In this document: piece after piece, positions 1 through 10,990 of the stretch | How the letters are laid out: every line of letters begins with the position of its first letter | How positions within the stretch are numbered: position 1 is the first letter of the stretch | Assembly: GCA_035514535.1 (NCBI GenBank) | Contig: DATKAZ010000039.1 | Location: forward strand, 1-64,000 | DNA: 64,000 nucleotides | Reading direction: 5' to 3' | Source of the DNA: XN24 sp035514535 | GTDB lineage: Bacteria > Pseudomonadota > Gammaproteobacteria > Steroidobacterales > XN24 | Position numbers and translations under genes: made by a program | The notes under the pieces: model-generated | Seen by the model: only the letters and a program-made list of their open reading frames with translations | The model's database searches: none | Told to the model about the DNA's origin: nothing

Positions 1-2
1 CA

Positions 3-248
3 TTATGTCAAAAGCCGTGCCTGCCCCGTGGCGCTCGCGGCGTCGAAGTGCTCGATTTGCAGCCCGACGAGCTGGTCGAGTTGCGTGGCCGAGGCGCCCG
101 CCACCTTGAGCTCGGTATCACCGATGCGCACGGTGCCCTTGCCGCTCGCCGCGTCGAACCCGGTCACGTAGGCGCGGATTTCCTCGCCTGGTGCGAACAC
201 GGGCCTGTTGGTGCGGAAACGCCAGTTGGCGAACAGTTGGCCGATCAC
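3..248 (-). CDS. small conserved-looking protein coupled to the NhaC-type antiporter
   Basis: An 81-residue protein that I cannot assign to a characterised family. It starts at a GTG whose last two bases are the first two of the antiporter stop codon (GTGA overlap), so it is very probably translated by coupling to that gene. It begins MIGQLFANWRFRTNRP, has no membrane segment or signal peptide, and reads as a compact beta-rich domain with phrases such as FAPGEEIRAYVTGFD and GTVRIGDTELKV. From memory, unverified, this layout recalls small proteins found beside NhaC antiporters in haloarchaea. A role as a soluble subunit or regulator of the transporter is inference from the overlap only. The stop codon lies two bases inside the window edge, so the gene is complete. 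Confidence 0.75.
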   Translation of the reverse strand: MIGQLFANWRFRTNRPVFAPGEEIRAYVTGFDAASGKGTVRIGDTELKVAGASATQLDQLVGLQIEHFDAASATGQARLLT

Positions 249-1756
249 AGGCTTGTACCCCCTTTGCTGATGCGGTCGGTGGTGTACTCGCGGCCGAAGC
301 CCGTCCACGCCGCGAACAGGAACACTGCGACCAGCAGCCAGCCGTGGAACACCCACGGCCAGGCCTCGATCGGGGCCACCACCATGGCGGGCGTGAACCA
401 GTCGTAGGTCTGGGCCAGGCCGGTCATCTGCGTATAGCCGACCAGCACGCCGCCGGCCCACGGAAAGATGTAGCCCAGCGCCGAAGTATTGGCGTCGAGG
501 ATGTTGGCGCGGCGATAGCCGTTGAGGTTGAAGCGCTTGCCGATGGTCGCGATGTAGGGCGCGATGGCGATCTGCGCGGCGGTATTGATAGTGATCGCCG
601 CGTTGATCAGCGCCGTGGCGATGACCATGGTCATCTCGGCCGAGCGCACGCTGCGCGCGACTTTTTCCAGCAGCCACTCCTGCAGGGCATGGAAGCCGCC
701 GCCGCGGATCATGACGTGCGCGCCGGCCAGTACGAGCAGGATCAGTACCGCCAGCTCGGCATAGCCGATGGCACCGGCGTAGAGGCTGCCGCCGACGCCG
801 GCCTCGCCGGCGGCCACCGCCTCGACCAGCGGCCAGGCGGCGAACGTTTCCCCGGCCCAGCCGCCCGCGGCGACCCGGAACACCAGCATGTCGCTGCCGG
901 CCGCGAGGCCGAACAGCAGGTTGACGACGATTGCGGCGATCAGCCCCCAGGAAATGGCCTCGATGATGTGCCGGCCGCGGATCGCGCTGAAGATCACGAT
1001 GCCCATCGGCACCAGGTGCAGCAGGCCGCGGGGATTGCTCTGCGCGCTGAACAGCGCCGCGGCGTCCGCGTCGACGGCCGTCCCGGTGAACAGCGTCCCG
1101 GCCACGAGGTAGGCGACGAACGCCAGCGTCGCCGCGATGATGGCGTACTTGAAGCGACTCGCGACGACGCCGCCGACATCCGAGTCCTGCGTCACCGCGC
1201 TGACGATGGTCGTGTCGCTCACCGGCGCCAGGTTGTCGCCGAACACCGCGCCGGAGAGGATCGCGCCGAACATCAGCAGGGGATCCGCGCCGAGCACGAC
1301 GCCCGCCGGGAAGAACAGCGCCACGAAGGCGATCACCGTGCCGTAGCCGGTGCCGATGCCGGTGGCGAGCAACGCCGCCAGCACGAAGGTGACCGCCGGG
1401 AACACCGCCGGCCCCATGCCGGACACCTCGGCCAGCCAGCCCAGGCCGTTGACGAAGCCGCCGACCTGCAGCGTGGCCGCGAACATCCCGGCCCACAGCC
1501 AGGCGACGATCGCCGTGACCGCGACTTTCTGCGCCATGCCGGCGAAGATGGCCTCGGCGTACACGGTCCAGCTGCCGCGCACCAGCAGCATACCGAGCGT
1601 CAGGCCCACCAGCATGCCGACGATCAGTCCGGCGGTGTCGCTGATGCCGAGCACGCCGGACTGGAAGATCGCCCAGCCGATGAAGAACAGGATCGGCAGG
1701 GCGCTGGCCGCCTTGCCGCCGCGAAAGCGGATGGCCGGGTCGGCGGCGCTGCTCAA
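245..1756 (-). CDS. Na+/H+ antiporter, NhaC-like family
   Basis: A polytopic inner-membrane protein of 503 residues with about a dozen hydrophobic segments. It is expected to exchange protons for sodium or to move a small metabolite, as members of the NhaC/ion-transporter superfamily do. The signature stretch GAVFGDNLAPVSDTTIVSA lies near residue 175 and a second conserved stretch (ITINTAAQIAI, then DANTSALGYIFPWAGG) lies in the C-terminal third. The start chosen is a TTG overlapping the barstar stop codon (TTGA), because the frame continues antisense-like into barstar upstream without a credible start. The stop overlaps the GTG of the 81-aa gene downstream. Substrate cannot be read from sequence: NhaC-like proteins include sodium, malate/lactate and amino-acid carriers. 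Confidence 0.85.
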   Translation of the reverse strand: MSSAADPAIRFRGGKAASALPILFFIGWAIFQSGVLGISDTAGLIVGMLVGLTLGMLLVRGSWTVYAEAIFAGMAQKVAVTAIVAWLWAGMFAATLQVGGFVNGLGWLAEVSGMGPAVFPAVTFVLAALLATGIGTGYGTVIAFVALFFPAGVVLGADPLLMFGAILSGAVFGDNLAPVSDTTIVSAVTQDSDVGGVVASRFKYAIIAATLAFVAYLVAGTLFTGTAVDADAAALFSAQSNPRGLLHLVPMGIVIFSAIRGRHIIEAISWGLIAAIVVNLLFGLAAGSDMLVFRVAAGGWAGETFAAWPLVEAVAAGEAGVGGSLYAGAIGYAELAVLILLVLAGAHVMIRGGGFHALQEWLLEKVARSVRSAEMTMVIATALINAAITINTAAQIAIAPYIATIGKRFNLNGYRRANILDANTSALGYIFPWAGGVLVGYTQMTGLAQTYDWFTPAMVVAPIEAWPWVFHGWLLVAVFLFAAWTGFGREYTTDRISKGGTSL

Positions 1757-2172
1757 TTGCCGCCTTGCTCGACGAGGAACACCCAGAAGGGCGTGTCGCG
1801 CTCGCGCCACTTGCGCGCCGCGTCCGCGAAAATGTCGAGCGCGAGGGCGAAATCCTTGGGTGCGGCGGCGCTCATCCCTGCCGGGTTCTCCAGCACCAGC
1901 AGGTAGCCCGATCCGCGCAGCCACTCGAGATCGTCGAGGCAGTCCGCCAGCGCATCCCAGTTATGGCCGAACCAGGTGGGAAACTCGAGTACCCGCGCCA
2001 GGCCCGCGAGCAGGGCCGCCTTGCCCCGGCAGTCCGCGAGGTCCAGCCGCGCGCAGTACAGACCGGCGGCGCTGCCTGCCTCGCAGAGCGCCTCGACTTC
2101 ATCGCGCCCGACCCGGTGCAGTCCGGCGTCGGCCGTCTCGTCGAGCTGCCAGTGCGTCGGTTTGCCTTTCAT
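1753..2172 (-). CDS. barstar-family ribonuclease inhibitor (orphan immunity protein)
   Basis: A 139-residue protein of the barstar (RNase inhibitor) family. The diagnostic segment is FPTWFGHNWDALADCL at about residues 64-79, aligning with the barnase-binding helix of Bacillus barstar. Both acidic positions that contact barnase (Asp35 and Asp39 in barstar) are kept as Asp73 and Asp77. It would bind and block a cytoplasmic barnase-type RNase. Its ATG overlaps by 4 bases (ATGA) the stop of a 21-codon fragment that resembles the C-terminus of barnase, the arrangement expected for a toxin/inhibitor pair, but the rest of the toxin is missing. Its stop overlaps the TTG of the antiporter. No complete barnase gene was found in the window. 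Confidence 0.9.
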   Translation of the reverse strand: MKGKPTHWQLDETADAGLHRVGRDEVEALCEAGSAAGLYCARLDLADCRGKAALLAGLARVLEFPTWFGHNWDALADCLDDLEWLRGSGYLLVLENPAGMSAAAPKDFALALDIFADAARKWRERDTPFWVFLVEQGGN

Positions 2173-2234
2173 TGCTGACCTTCGATCTCGCGGAAGCTGC
2201 GGTAATGATCCTCGGTGTAGCAGAACACTTCCAT
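2169..2234 (-). pseudogene. C-terminal remnant of a barnase-type ribonuclease gene
   Basis: A 21-codon frame, MEVFCYTEDHYRSFREIEGQ plus a final Q, lies in the short space between uvrA and barstar. It aligns without gaps to the last strand of Bacillus barnase (YKTTDHYQTFTKI, recalled from the known protein), including the catalytic His-Tyr pair (His102/Tyr103) in DHY. The 4-base ATGA overlap with barstar is what an intact barnase-barstar pair would show. Upstream the frame runs into the uvrA 3' end as ordinary shadow reading, so the first four fifths of the toxin (general base Glu, substrate loop) are absent. The break falls within a few bases of the uvrA stop codon. Most likely a deletion scar; a tiny leader peptide for barstar is an alternative reading. 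Confidence 0.7.
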
Positions 2235-2236
2235 GC

Positions 2237-5098
<2,862 letters not shown>

Positions 5099-5304
5099 GG
5101 CTGCCTGTGTTCGGGGAAGCCCACTACTATACCTAGAAAATGCGGTGAATCGCCCACCGGGCCACGGCGGGCTTTCGCCGCGCGTCAAGGGGCGGTTTTC
5201 GGGCCGCGCGCGTGAGATTCGGGGCTGTTCCGGCTAGACTAGAGGGCTATTCTCGACCATCGGCCAAAGGCCGGTCCAACCATTCTGCAAACGAGGTCAG
5301 GCTC

Positions 5305-5766
5305 ATGGCGCGCGGCATCAACAAGGTCATCCTCATCGGCAACCTGGGCGCGGACCCGGAATCCCGCACCACTCCGGGGGGGCTGACCGTCACCAATATC
5401 CGGGTGGCGACCACCGAGAAACGCAAGGATCGCCAGAGCGGCGACCTGGTCGAGGAGACCGAGTGGCATCGCATCGTGATGTTCGACCGCCTGGCCGAGG
5501 TCGCGCGCGAGTACCTGCGCAAGGGCTCGCAGGTCTACATCGAGGGCCAGATCCGCACCAACAAGTGGCAGGACAAGGACGGCAACGACCGCTACACCAC
5601 CGAGATCATCGGCCGCGATATGCAGATGCTCGGCGGACGTCCCGGCAGCGGCGCCCCCGCGGCCGGTCGCGAGGACGATAACCGCTCTTCCTCGTCGGGC
5701 GGCGGCACGACGTCCGGCGGCGCCGGGCGCAAGGACGAGCCGTTCGAGGACGACATCCCCTTCTGA
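5305..5766 (+). CDS. ssb: single-stranded DNA-binding protein
   Basis: A 153-residue SSB: an N-terminal OB fold (MARGINKVILIGNLGADPE onward, about 1-110), a flexible Gly/Ser-rich linker, and the acidic DDIPF tail that docks partner enzymes at replication forks. It coats single-stranded DNA during replication, repair and recombination. It is transcribed divergently from uvrA, as in many gammaproteobacteria, with a 206-bp shared upstream region. A TAGACT at 5235-5240 could be a -10 element but has no good -35 partner. The start ATG is the only one giving the family N-terminus. Confidence 0.97.
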   Translation: MARGINKVILIGNLGADPESRTTPGGLTVTNIRVATTEKRKDRQSGDLVEETEWHRIVMFDRLAEVAREYLRKGSQVYIEGQIRTNKWQDKDGNDRYTTEIIGRDMQMLGGRPGSGAPAAGREDDNRSSSSGGGTTSGGAGRKDEPFEDDIPF

Positions 5767-5783
5767 GGGATAGTGACGGCCTG

Positions 5784-7151
5784 ATGGAAGCGCAGCGTTC
5801 TCCCGGCAAGCTCTTCATCCACACCTTCGGGTGCCAGATGAACGAGTACGATTCGTCGAAGATGGCGGACGTGCTGCGGGAATCCCATGGCTTCGAGCAG
5901 GCGGTCGCGGCCGAGGAGGCCGACGTCCTGCTGCTGAACACCTGCTCCATTCGTGAAAAGGCGCAGGAGAAGGTGTTCTCCCTGCTGGGCCGCTGGCGGG
6001 AACTGAAGGAGGCGCGCCCCGGCATCGTCATCGGCGTCGGCGGCTGCGTCGCCAGCCAGGAGGGCGAGGCGATCCTCGACCGTGCGCCGTTTGTCGACAT
6101 CGTGTTCGGGCCGCAGACGCTGCACCGGCTCCCGGCGATGCTCGACGCGGTGCGCGACAGTGGCCGGCCCGCGGTCGATATCTCGTTCCCGGAAATCGAG
6201 AAATTCGACCGCCTCCCGGCGCCGCGCGCCGCGGGCCCGACCGCGTTCGTGTCGGTGATGGAGGGCTGCAGCAAGTACTGCAGTTTCTGCGTCGTGCCCT
6301 ACACGCGCGGGGAGGAGGTCAGCCGGCCGTTCGACGACGTCATCGTCGAGGTCGCGCAGCTCGCGGCGCAGGGCGTGCGGGAAGTCAACCTGCTGGGCCA
6401 GAACGTCAATGCCTATCGCGGCGCGATGCACGACGGCACGCGCGCCGATCTCGCGGCGCTGATCCGCTTCGTCGCCGCCGTGGACGGCATCGACCGGATC
6501 CGCTTCACGACCTCGCACCCCGTGGAGTTCACCGACAGCCTCGTGGCCGCCTACGCGGAAGTGCCGGAGCTGGCGCCGTTCCTGCACCTGCCGGTGCAGA
6601 GCGGCTCGGACCGCATCCTCGCGCTTATGAAGCGCGGCCACACGGCGCTGGAATACCGTCACAGGGTACGCCGCGTGCGCGCGGCGCGGCCGGAGATCAG
6701 CATCAGCTCGGATTTCATCGTCGGCTTCCCCGGCGAGACCGCGCGGGACTTCGAGCAGACGCTGCAGCTCATCGAGGACGTGGGATTCGACCAGTCCTTC
6801 AGTTTCATCTACAGTCGCCGCCCTGGCACGCCGGCCGCCTCGCTGCCGGACGAGATCGATGCGCTGGAGAAACAGCGCCGCCTGGCCCTGCTGCAACATC
6901 GCATCAACCAGCAGGCGGCGCGCATCAGCGCGGCGATGGTCGGCCGGGTCGAGCGCGTCCTCGTCGAGCGCCCTGCGAAGAAAGACCCGCGCCAGCTGGC
7001 CGGGCGCAGCGGCAATATGCGCTGGGTGAATTTCGCCGGGGACGCGCGCCTGCAGGGCCGTTTCGTCGACGTGCTGATCACCGAGGCGCTGCCCAATTCC
7101 CTGCGCGGCCGGGTCGTGGGCGTCGAGGGCGCCCTGGCCCGCTCCGCCTGA
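5784..7151 (+). CDS. miaB: tRNA-2-methylthio-N6-isopentenyladenosine(37) synthase
   Basis: Radical-SAM methylthiotransferase that adds a methylthio group to i6A37 of tRNAs reading U-initial codons. The protein has 455 residues. The N-terminal UPF0004 domain carries three cluster cysteines (FGCQMN at Cys17, LNTCSIRE near 54, GGCVAS near 88). The radical-SAM cluster motif is CSKYCSFC, near residue 162, followed by VVPYTRG. A TRAM domain closes the protein. It heads the miaB-ybeZ-ybeY-corC-lnt run, with 17 bp to ssb and 14 bp to ybeZ. Confidence 0.97.
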   Translation: MEAQRSPGKLFIHTFGCQMNEYDSSKMADVLRESHGFEQAVAAEEADVLLLNTCSIREKAQEKVFSLLGRWRELKEARPGIVIGVGGCVASQEGEAILDRAPFVDIVFGPQTLHRLPAMLDAVRDSGRPAVDISFPEIEKFDRLPAPRAAGPTAFVSVMEGCSKYCSFCVVPYTRGEEVSRPFDDVIVEVAQLAAQGVREVNLLGQNVNAYRGAMHDGTRADLAALIRFVAAVDGIDRIRFTTSHPVEFTDSLVAAYAEVPELAPFLHLPVQSGSDRILALMKRGHTALEYRHRVRRVRAARPEISISSDFIVGFPGETARDFEQTLQLIEDVGFDQSFSFIYSRRPGTPAASLPDEIDALEKQRRLALLQHRINQQAARISAAMVGRVERVLVERPAKKDPRQLAGRSGNMRWVNFAGDARLQGRFVDVLITEALPNSLRGRVVGVEGALARSA

Positions 7152-7165
7152 GGTATGCCGAGCAC

Positions 7166-8128
7166 TTGAACGCCAATCTTGTCAGGGACCTGGTCCTCGA
7201 ACCCGCCGACAACCAGCGGCTCGCGAATCTCTGCGGCCAGTTCGACGAGCACCTCAAGCAGATTGAGAGTCGCCTCGGGGTCGCGATCCGGCCGCGCGGC
7301 AATCGTTTCCAGATCGAGGGCCCGGAGCGCGCCGTGGATGCGGCCGACCGCCTCCTCGTGGCACTGTTCGAGCAGGCCGCCACCGAGAGCATCAGTCCGC
7401 AGCGCGTGCACGCGTGGCTGCAGGAAGCGGGGCTCTACGAGGAGCCCGCCGCCCAGGTGCCCGGCGAGCTGCGCATGCGCCGCGGCGTAATCCGGAGTCG
7501 CGGCCAGAACCAGGGCCGCTACCTGCAGTCGATGCGTGACAACGACCTGTGCTTCGGCATCGGTCCGGCGGGCACCGGCAAGACTTATCTCGCGGTCGCC
7601 AGTGCGGTGGAAGCACTCGAGCGCGACGCCGTGCGGCGTATCGTGCTGGTGCGGCCGGCGGTGGAGGCCGGCGAGCGCCTCGGCTTCCTGCCGGGTGACA
7701 TGTCGCAGAAAGTCGACCCTTACCTGCGGCCGATGTACGACGCGCTCTACGAAATGGTCGGTTTCGAGCGCGTCGGCAAGCTCATCGAGCGGCATGTCAT
7801 CGAGATCGCGCCGCTCGCGTTCATGCGCGGCCGCACACTGAACGAGGCCTTCGTGATTCTCGACGAGGCGCAGAACTCGACCGTCGAGCAGATGAAAATG
7901 TTCCTGACGCGCATCGGCTTCGGCTCGCGCGCGGTGGTCACCGGCGACGTCACGCAGACCGACCTGCCGGCCAGCAAGCTCTCGGGCCTCTCGCATGCCG
8001 CCGAAGTCCTGCGGGATGTCGAGGGCGTCGGCTTCACCTGGTTCACCGCGAAGGACGTGGTGCGTCATGCGCTCGTGCAACGGATCGTGGAGGCTTACCA
8101 GCGTCACCAGGGAAGCCAGGACGCATGA
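7166..8128 (+). CDS. ybeZ: PhoH-like ATPase YbeZ
   Basis: A 320-residue PhoH-family P-loop ATPase thought to work with YbeY in 16S rRNA maturation and ribosome quality control. Walker A GPAGTGKT at 133-140; Walker B region VILDEAQNST near residue 230. A short N-terminal KH-like region precedes the ATPase domain. The start is a TTG at 7166 (NANLVRDLVLEP follows); no ATG in frame gives a complete N-terminus. It overlaps the ybeY start by four bases, so the pair is translationally coupled, consistent with joint function. Confidence 0.93.
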   Translation: MNANLVRDLVLEPADNQRLANLCGQFDEHLKQIESRLGVAIRPRGNRFQIEGPERAVDAADRLLVALFEQAATESISPQRVHAWLQEAGLYEEPAAQVPGELRMRRGVIRSRGQNQGRYLQSMRDNDLCFGIGPAGTGKTYLAVASAVEALERDAVRRIVLVRPAVEAGERLGFLPGDMSQKVDPYLRPMYDALYEMVGFERVGKLIERHVIEIAPLAFMRGRTLNEAFVILDEAQNSTVEQMKMFLTRIGFGSRAVVTGDVTQTDLPASKLSGLSHAAEVLRDVEGVGFTWFTAKDVVRHALVQRIVEAYQRHQGSQDA

Positions 8129-8595
8129 CGCTGCGCATCGACGTGCAGGTCGGCGTCACGCGCAGCGGGCTGCCCGAGGTGGCGAAGCTGCGCCACTGGG
8201 CCCGCGCGGCCCTCGCCGGGCGGCGGCGCGATGCCGAGCTGTCCATCCGGATCGTGGATGCGGCGGAGAGCCGCGCGCTGAACCGGCGCTATCGCGCCAA
8301 AGACAGGCCGACCAACGTGCTGGCATTCCCGGCCGAACTGCCGCCCGAGCTGGAGCTGCCGCTGCTCGGCGACCTGGTGATCTGCCGCGAGGTGGTCGAG
8401 GCCGAAGCGGCCGCCCAGGCCAAGCCGCTGGATGCCCACTGGGCGCACATGGTCGTTCACGGTACCCTGCACCTGGTGGGCTACGACCACGACACGGCCG
8501 GCGAGGCCGCGACCATGGAGTCGCTCGAGGCCGAGATCCTCGCGAGCCTCGGCTGGCCCGATCCTTACGGCGAACGCGACGGGAACGATGACTGA
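8125..8595 (+). CDS. ybeY: endoribonuclease YbeY (rRNA maturation factor)
   Basis: A 156-residue zinc-dependent endoribonuclease required for 16S rRNA 3'-end maturation and 70S quality control. The metal site HGTLHLVGYDH is complete (His112, His116, His122). The conserved RPTNVLAFP segment precedes it. It lies between ybeZ (4-bp overlap) and corC (8-bp overlap), the canonical order. Confidence 0.96.
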   Translation: MTLRIDVQVGVTRSGLPEVAKLRHWARAALAGRRRDAELSIRIVDAAESRALNRRYRAKDRPTNVLAFPAELPPELELPLLGDLVICREVVEAEAAAQAKPLDAHWAHMVVHGTLHLVGYDHDTAGEAATMESLEAEILASLGWPDPYGERDGNDD

Positions 8596-9436
8596 CGACC
8601 AACCTCCGAGTACCGGCGGGCGCCGGTCCGGCCTGCTGGCCCGCTGGGCAGAGGCCTTCCGCACCGCCCCGCGCGACCGCCAGGCGCTGCTCGACATCCT
8701 CAGCCAGGCGCGGCGCAGGCGGATCCTCGACGCTGATGAGCACCACATGCTCGAGGGCGTACTGGAGGTCTCGGCAATCCAGGTACGCGACATCATGATC
8801 CCGCGCGGCAAGATGGTCGTCGTCGAGCGCAACGCCAGCCCCCAGGACATGCTGCAGATCATCATCGACTCCGGCCATTCCCGTTTCCCGGTGATCGCCG
8901 ACGACCGGGACGAGGTCATCGGCATCCTGCTCGCCAAGGACCTGCTGCGCTTTTTCGCGGAAAACGGGCAGGACCGCTTCCGTATCAAGGAGTGCCTGCG
9001 CCCCGCGGTCTTCATCCCGGAGAGCAAGCGTCTCAACGTGCTGCTCAAGGAATTCCGGCACAGTCACAACCACATGGCGATCGTGGTCGACGAGTACGGC
9101 GGGGTGTCCGGGCTGCTGACCATCGAGGACGTGCTGGAGCAGATCGTCGGCGAGATCGACGACGAGCACGATCCGGACGAGGAGATCATGATCGTCCCCG
9201 ACCAGGACGATGCCTGGCGCGTCGATGCGCTGATGCGGATCGAGGACCTCAACGAGGAACTCGACACGGACTTCAGCGACGCGGATTACGACACCGTCGG
9301 CGGGCTCGTCATGCACGAGCTCGGACGCCTGCCGCGCAAGGGCGAGTCGCTGGTACTCGCCGGGATGAGATTCACTGTCTTGCGGGCCGATCGACGCCGC
9401 ATCCACTCGGTGCGCCTGCGCCGCCTCGAAAACTGA
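8588..9436 (+). CDS. corC: CorC/YbeX-family CBS-domain protein
   Basis: A 282-residue cytoplasmic protein with two CBS domains (beginning at IMIPRGKMVVVER and at RPAVFIPESKRLNVLL) and a C-terminal CorC_HlyC domain ending near LRRLEN. Family members are linked to magnesium/cobalt efflux and to ribosome metabolism through the ybeZYX cluster. The ATG at 8588 overlaps the ybeY stop. The N-terminus lacks the membrane segments of larger CorB-type paralogues, so this is the soluble form. Confidence 0.92.
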   Translation: MTDDQPPSTGGRRSGLLARWAEAFRTAPRDRQALLDILSQARRRRILDADEHHMLEGVLEVSAIQVRDIMIPRGKMVVVERNASPQDMLQIIIDSGHSRFPVIADDRDEVIGILLAKDLLRFFAENGQDRFRIKECLRPAVFIPESKRLNVLLKEFRHSHNHMAIVVDEYGGVSGLLTIEDVLEQIVGEIDDEHDPDEEIMIVPDQDDAWRVDALMRIEDLNEELDTDFSDADYDTVGGLVMHELGRLPRKGESLVLAGMRFTVLRADRRRIHSVRLRRLEN

Positions 9437-9440
9437 CCCG

Positions 9441-10958
9441 ATGCCCGGCCGCATCAACCGCCTGCGCGCCCTGCGGCGTCCCGGCCCCGGCGACCTCGCG
9501 GCCGCTGCGGCGGGGCTCGCGCTGCCGTTCGCGTTCGCCCCCTGGGGATACTGGCCGCTGGCGCTGATCGCGCCGGCCGTGCTGTTCCTCGGCTGGCGCG
9601 GTGCGGCGCCCCGGCGGGCGGCGGGGCGCGGCTTCCTCTTCGGCCTGCTGGCGTTCCTCACCGGCACATGGTGGACGTTCGTTTCCGTGCACGAATTCGG
9701 CCAGGCGCCGGTGGTGCTGGCCGCGTTTCTCACGGTCGCGCTCGCTGCCATCATGGGCGGCTACTACGCCTTGCTGGGATGGTGTGCCGCGCGCTTCCTG
9801 CCGGCCGGCGGGGCGTTGCGCTGGCTGGTAGGCCTGCCGGCCGCCTGGACGGCCGTCGAGTGGCTGCGCGGCTGGTTTCTCAGCGGCTTCCCGTGGCTCA
9901 GCCTGGGTTACAGCCAGACGGACTCGGTATTCGGGGCGCTGGCGCCGCTGGTCGGAGTCTATGGCCTGGGCTGGATCTGCGCGCTGGCCGCCGGGGCGCT
10001 CGCGGCGGTGCTGGTGGAGGGGGTCGTCGGGCGGGCGCTCGCGGTGGCCGCCCTGTTCACGATCACGGCCGGCGCCGGGCTGGCCGGGGGCAAGGACTGG
10101 ACTGCGCCCGCGGGCGAGCCACTGCGCGCCGTCATGGTGCAGGGCGCGGTCGGGCAGGACGAGAAATGGCTGGAAGTCGCGCTGGAGCCGACCCGGCAGC
10201 TCTACCTCGAGTTGACGCGGCCGTACTGGGGCGCGGACCTGGTGATCTGGCCCGAGGCCGCGATCCCGGCCCTGCTCGACGAGGAAACGGACCTGATCGA
10301 GATGCTCGACGCCGAGGCGCGGGAGGGCGGCAGCGAACTGTTGCTCGGCATCCTCGAGTTTGATCCGGAGTCCGGGCACTATCACAACGTCCTCGTCGCG
10401 CTCGGCGGCGAGCCGCAGATCTACCGCAAGCGCCAGCTGGTGCCGTTCGGCGAGTATTTTCCGGTGCCGGCTTTCGTGCGCAGCTGGATGCGCCTGATGA
10501 ACCTGCCCTATTCGGACTTCGCGCCGGGCGAGGCGCAGCCGCCGCCGCTGGCCGTGGCCGGCACGCGGGTCGCGCCGACGATCTGCTACGAAGACGCCTT
10601 CGGCGCGCAGCAGCGGGTGTTTTTCCCGGCCGCGGAGCTGCTCGTCAATGTCAGCAACGACGCCTGGTTCGGCGATACGCGCGCTCCGCACCAGCACCTG
10701 CAGATCGCGCGCATGCGCGCCATGGAGACCGGCCGGTGGATGCTGCGCGCCACCAACAACGGCGTGACGGCCGTGATCGATCCGCACGGCCGGGTCACGC
10801 AGCGCTCGCGCCAGTTCGTGGCCGAGGTCGTCGCGGCCGAGGTGACGCCGATGCGCGGCCTGACGCCCTGGCTGCGCTACGGCGACGGCCCGCTGGTGGG
10901 ACTGGCGGTCGCCCTCGTGTTGCTCGCGGCTTTGCGCCGCAACACGGCGGGACGGTAA
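9441..10958 (+). CDS. lnt: apolipoprotein N-acyltransferase
   Basis: Inner-membrane enzyme of 505 residues that adds the third acyl chain to lipoprotein N-terminal cysteine. Several membrane helices fill the first 220 residues, followed by a periplasmic carbon-nitrogen hydrolase domain. The catalytic triad is visible: Glu in IWPEAAIP, Lys in YRKRQLVPFGEYFP, Cys in PTICYEDAFG. A final membrane helix sits at the C-terminus. Position after corC and before leuS is canonical. Confidence 0.96.
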   Translation: MPGRINRLRALRRPGPGDLAAAAAGLALPFAFAPWGYWPLALIAPAVLFLGWRGAAPRRAAGRGFLFGLLAFLTGTWWTFVSVHEFGQAPVVLAAFLTVALAAIMGGYYALLGWCAARFLPAGGALRWLVGLPAAWTAVEWLRGWFLSGFPWLSLGYSQTDSVFGALAPLVGVYGLGWICALAAGALAAVLVEGVVGRALAVAALFTITAGAGLAGGKDWTAPAGEPLRAVMVQGAVGQDEKWLEVALEPTRQLYLELTRPYWGADLVIWPEAAIPALLDEETDLIEMLDAEAREGGSELLLGILEFDPESGHYHNVLVALGGEPQIYRKRQLVPFGEYFPVPAFVRSWMRLMNLPYSDFAPGEAQPPPLAVAGTRVAPTICYEDAFGAQQRVFFPAAELLVNVSNDAWFGDTRAPHQHLQIARMRAMETGRWMLRATNNGVTAVIDPHGRVTQRSRQFVAEVVAAEVTPMRGLTPWLRYGDGPLVGLAVALVLLAALRRNTAGR

Positions 10959-10990
10959 TCTTGCCGGATTGAGTCCAGCCGAAGCGAACC

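Noticed and set aside
5099..5304. LexA (SOS) box between uvrA and ssb
   Set aside because: No CTGT-N8-ACAG palindrome of acceptable quality was found.
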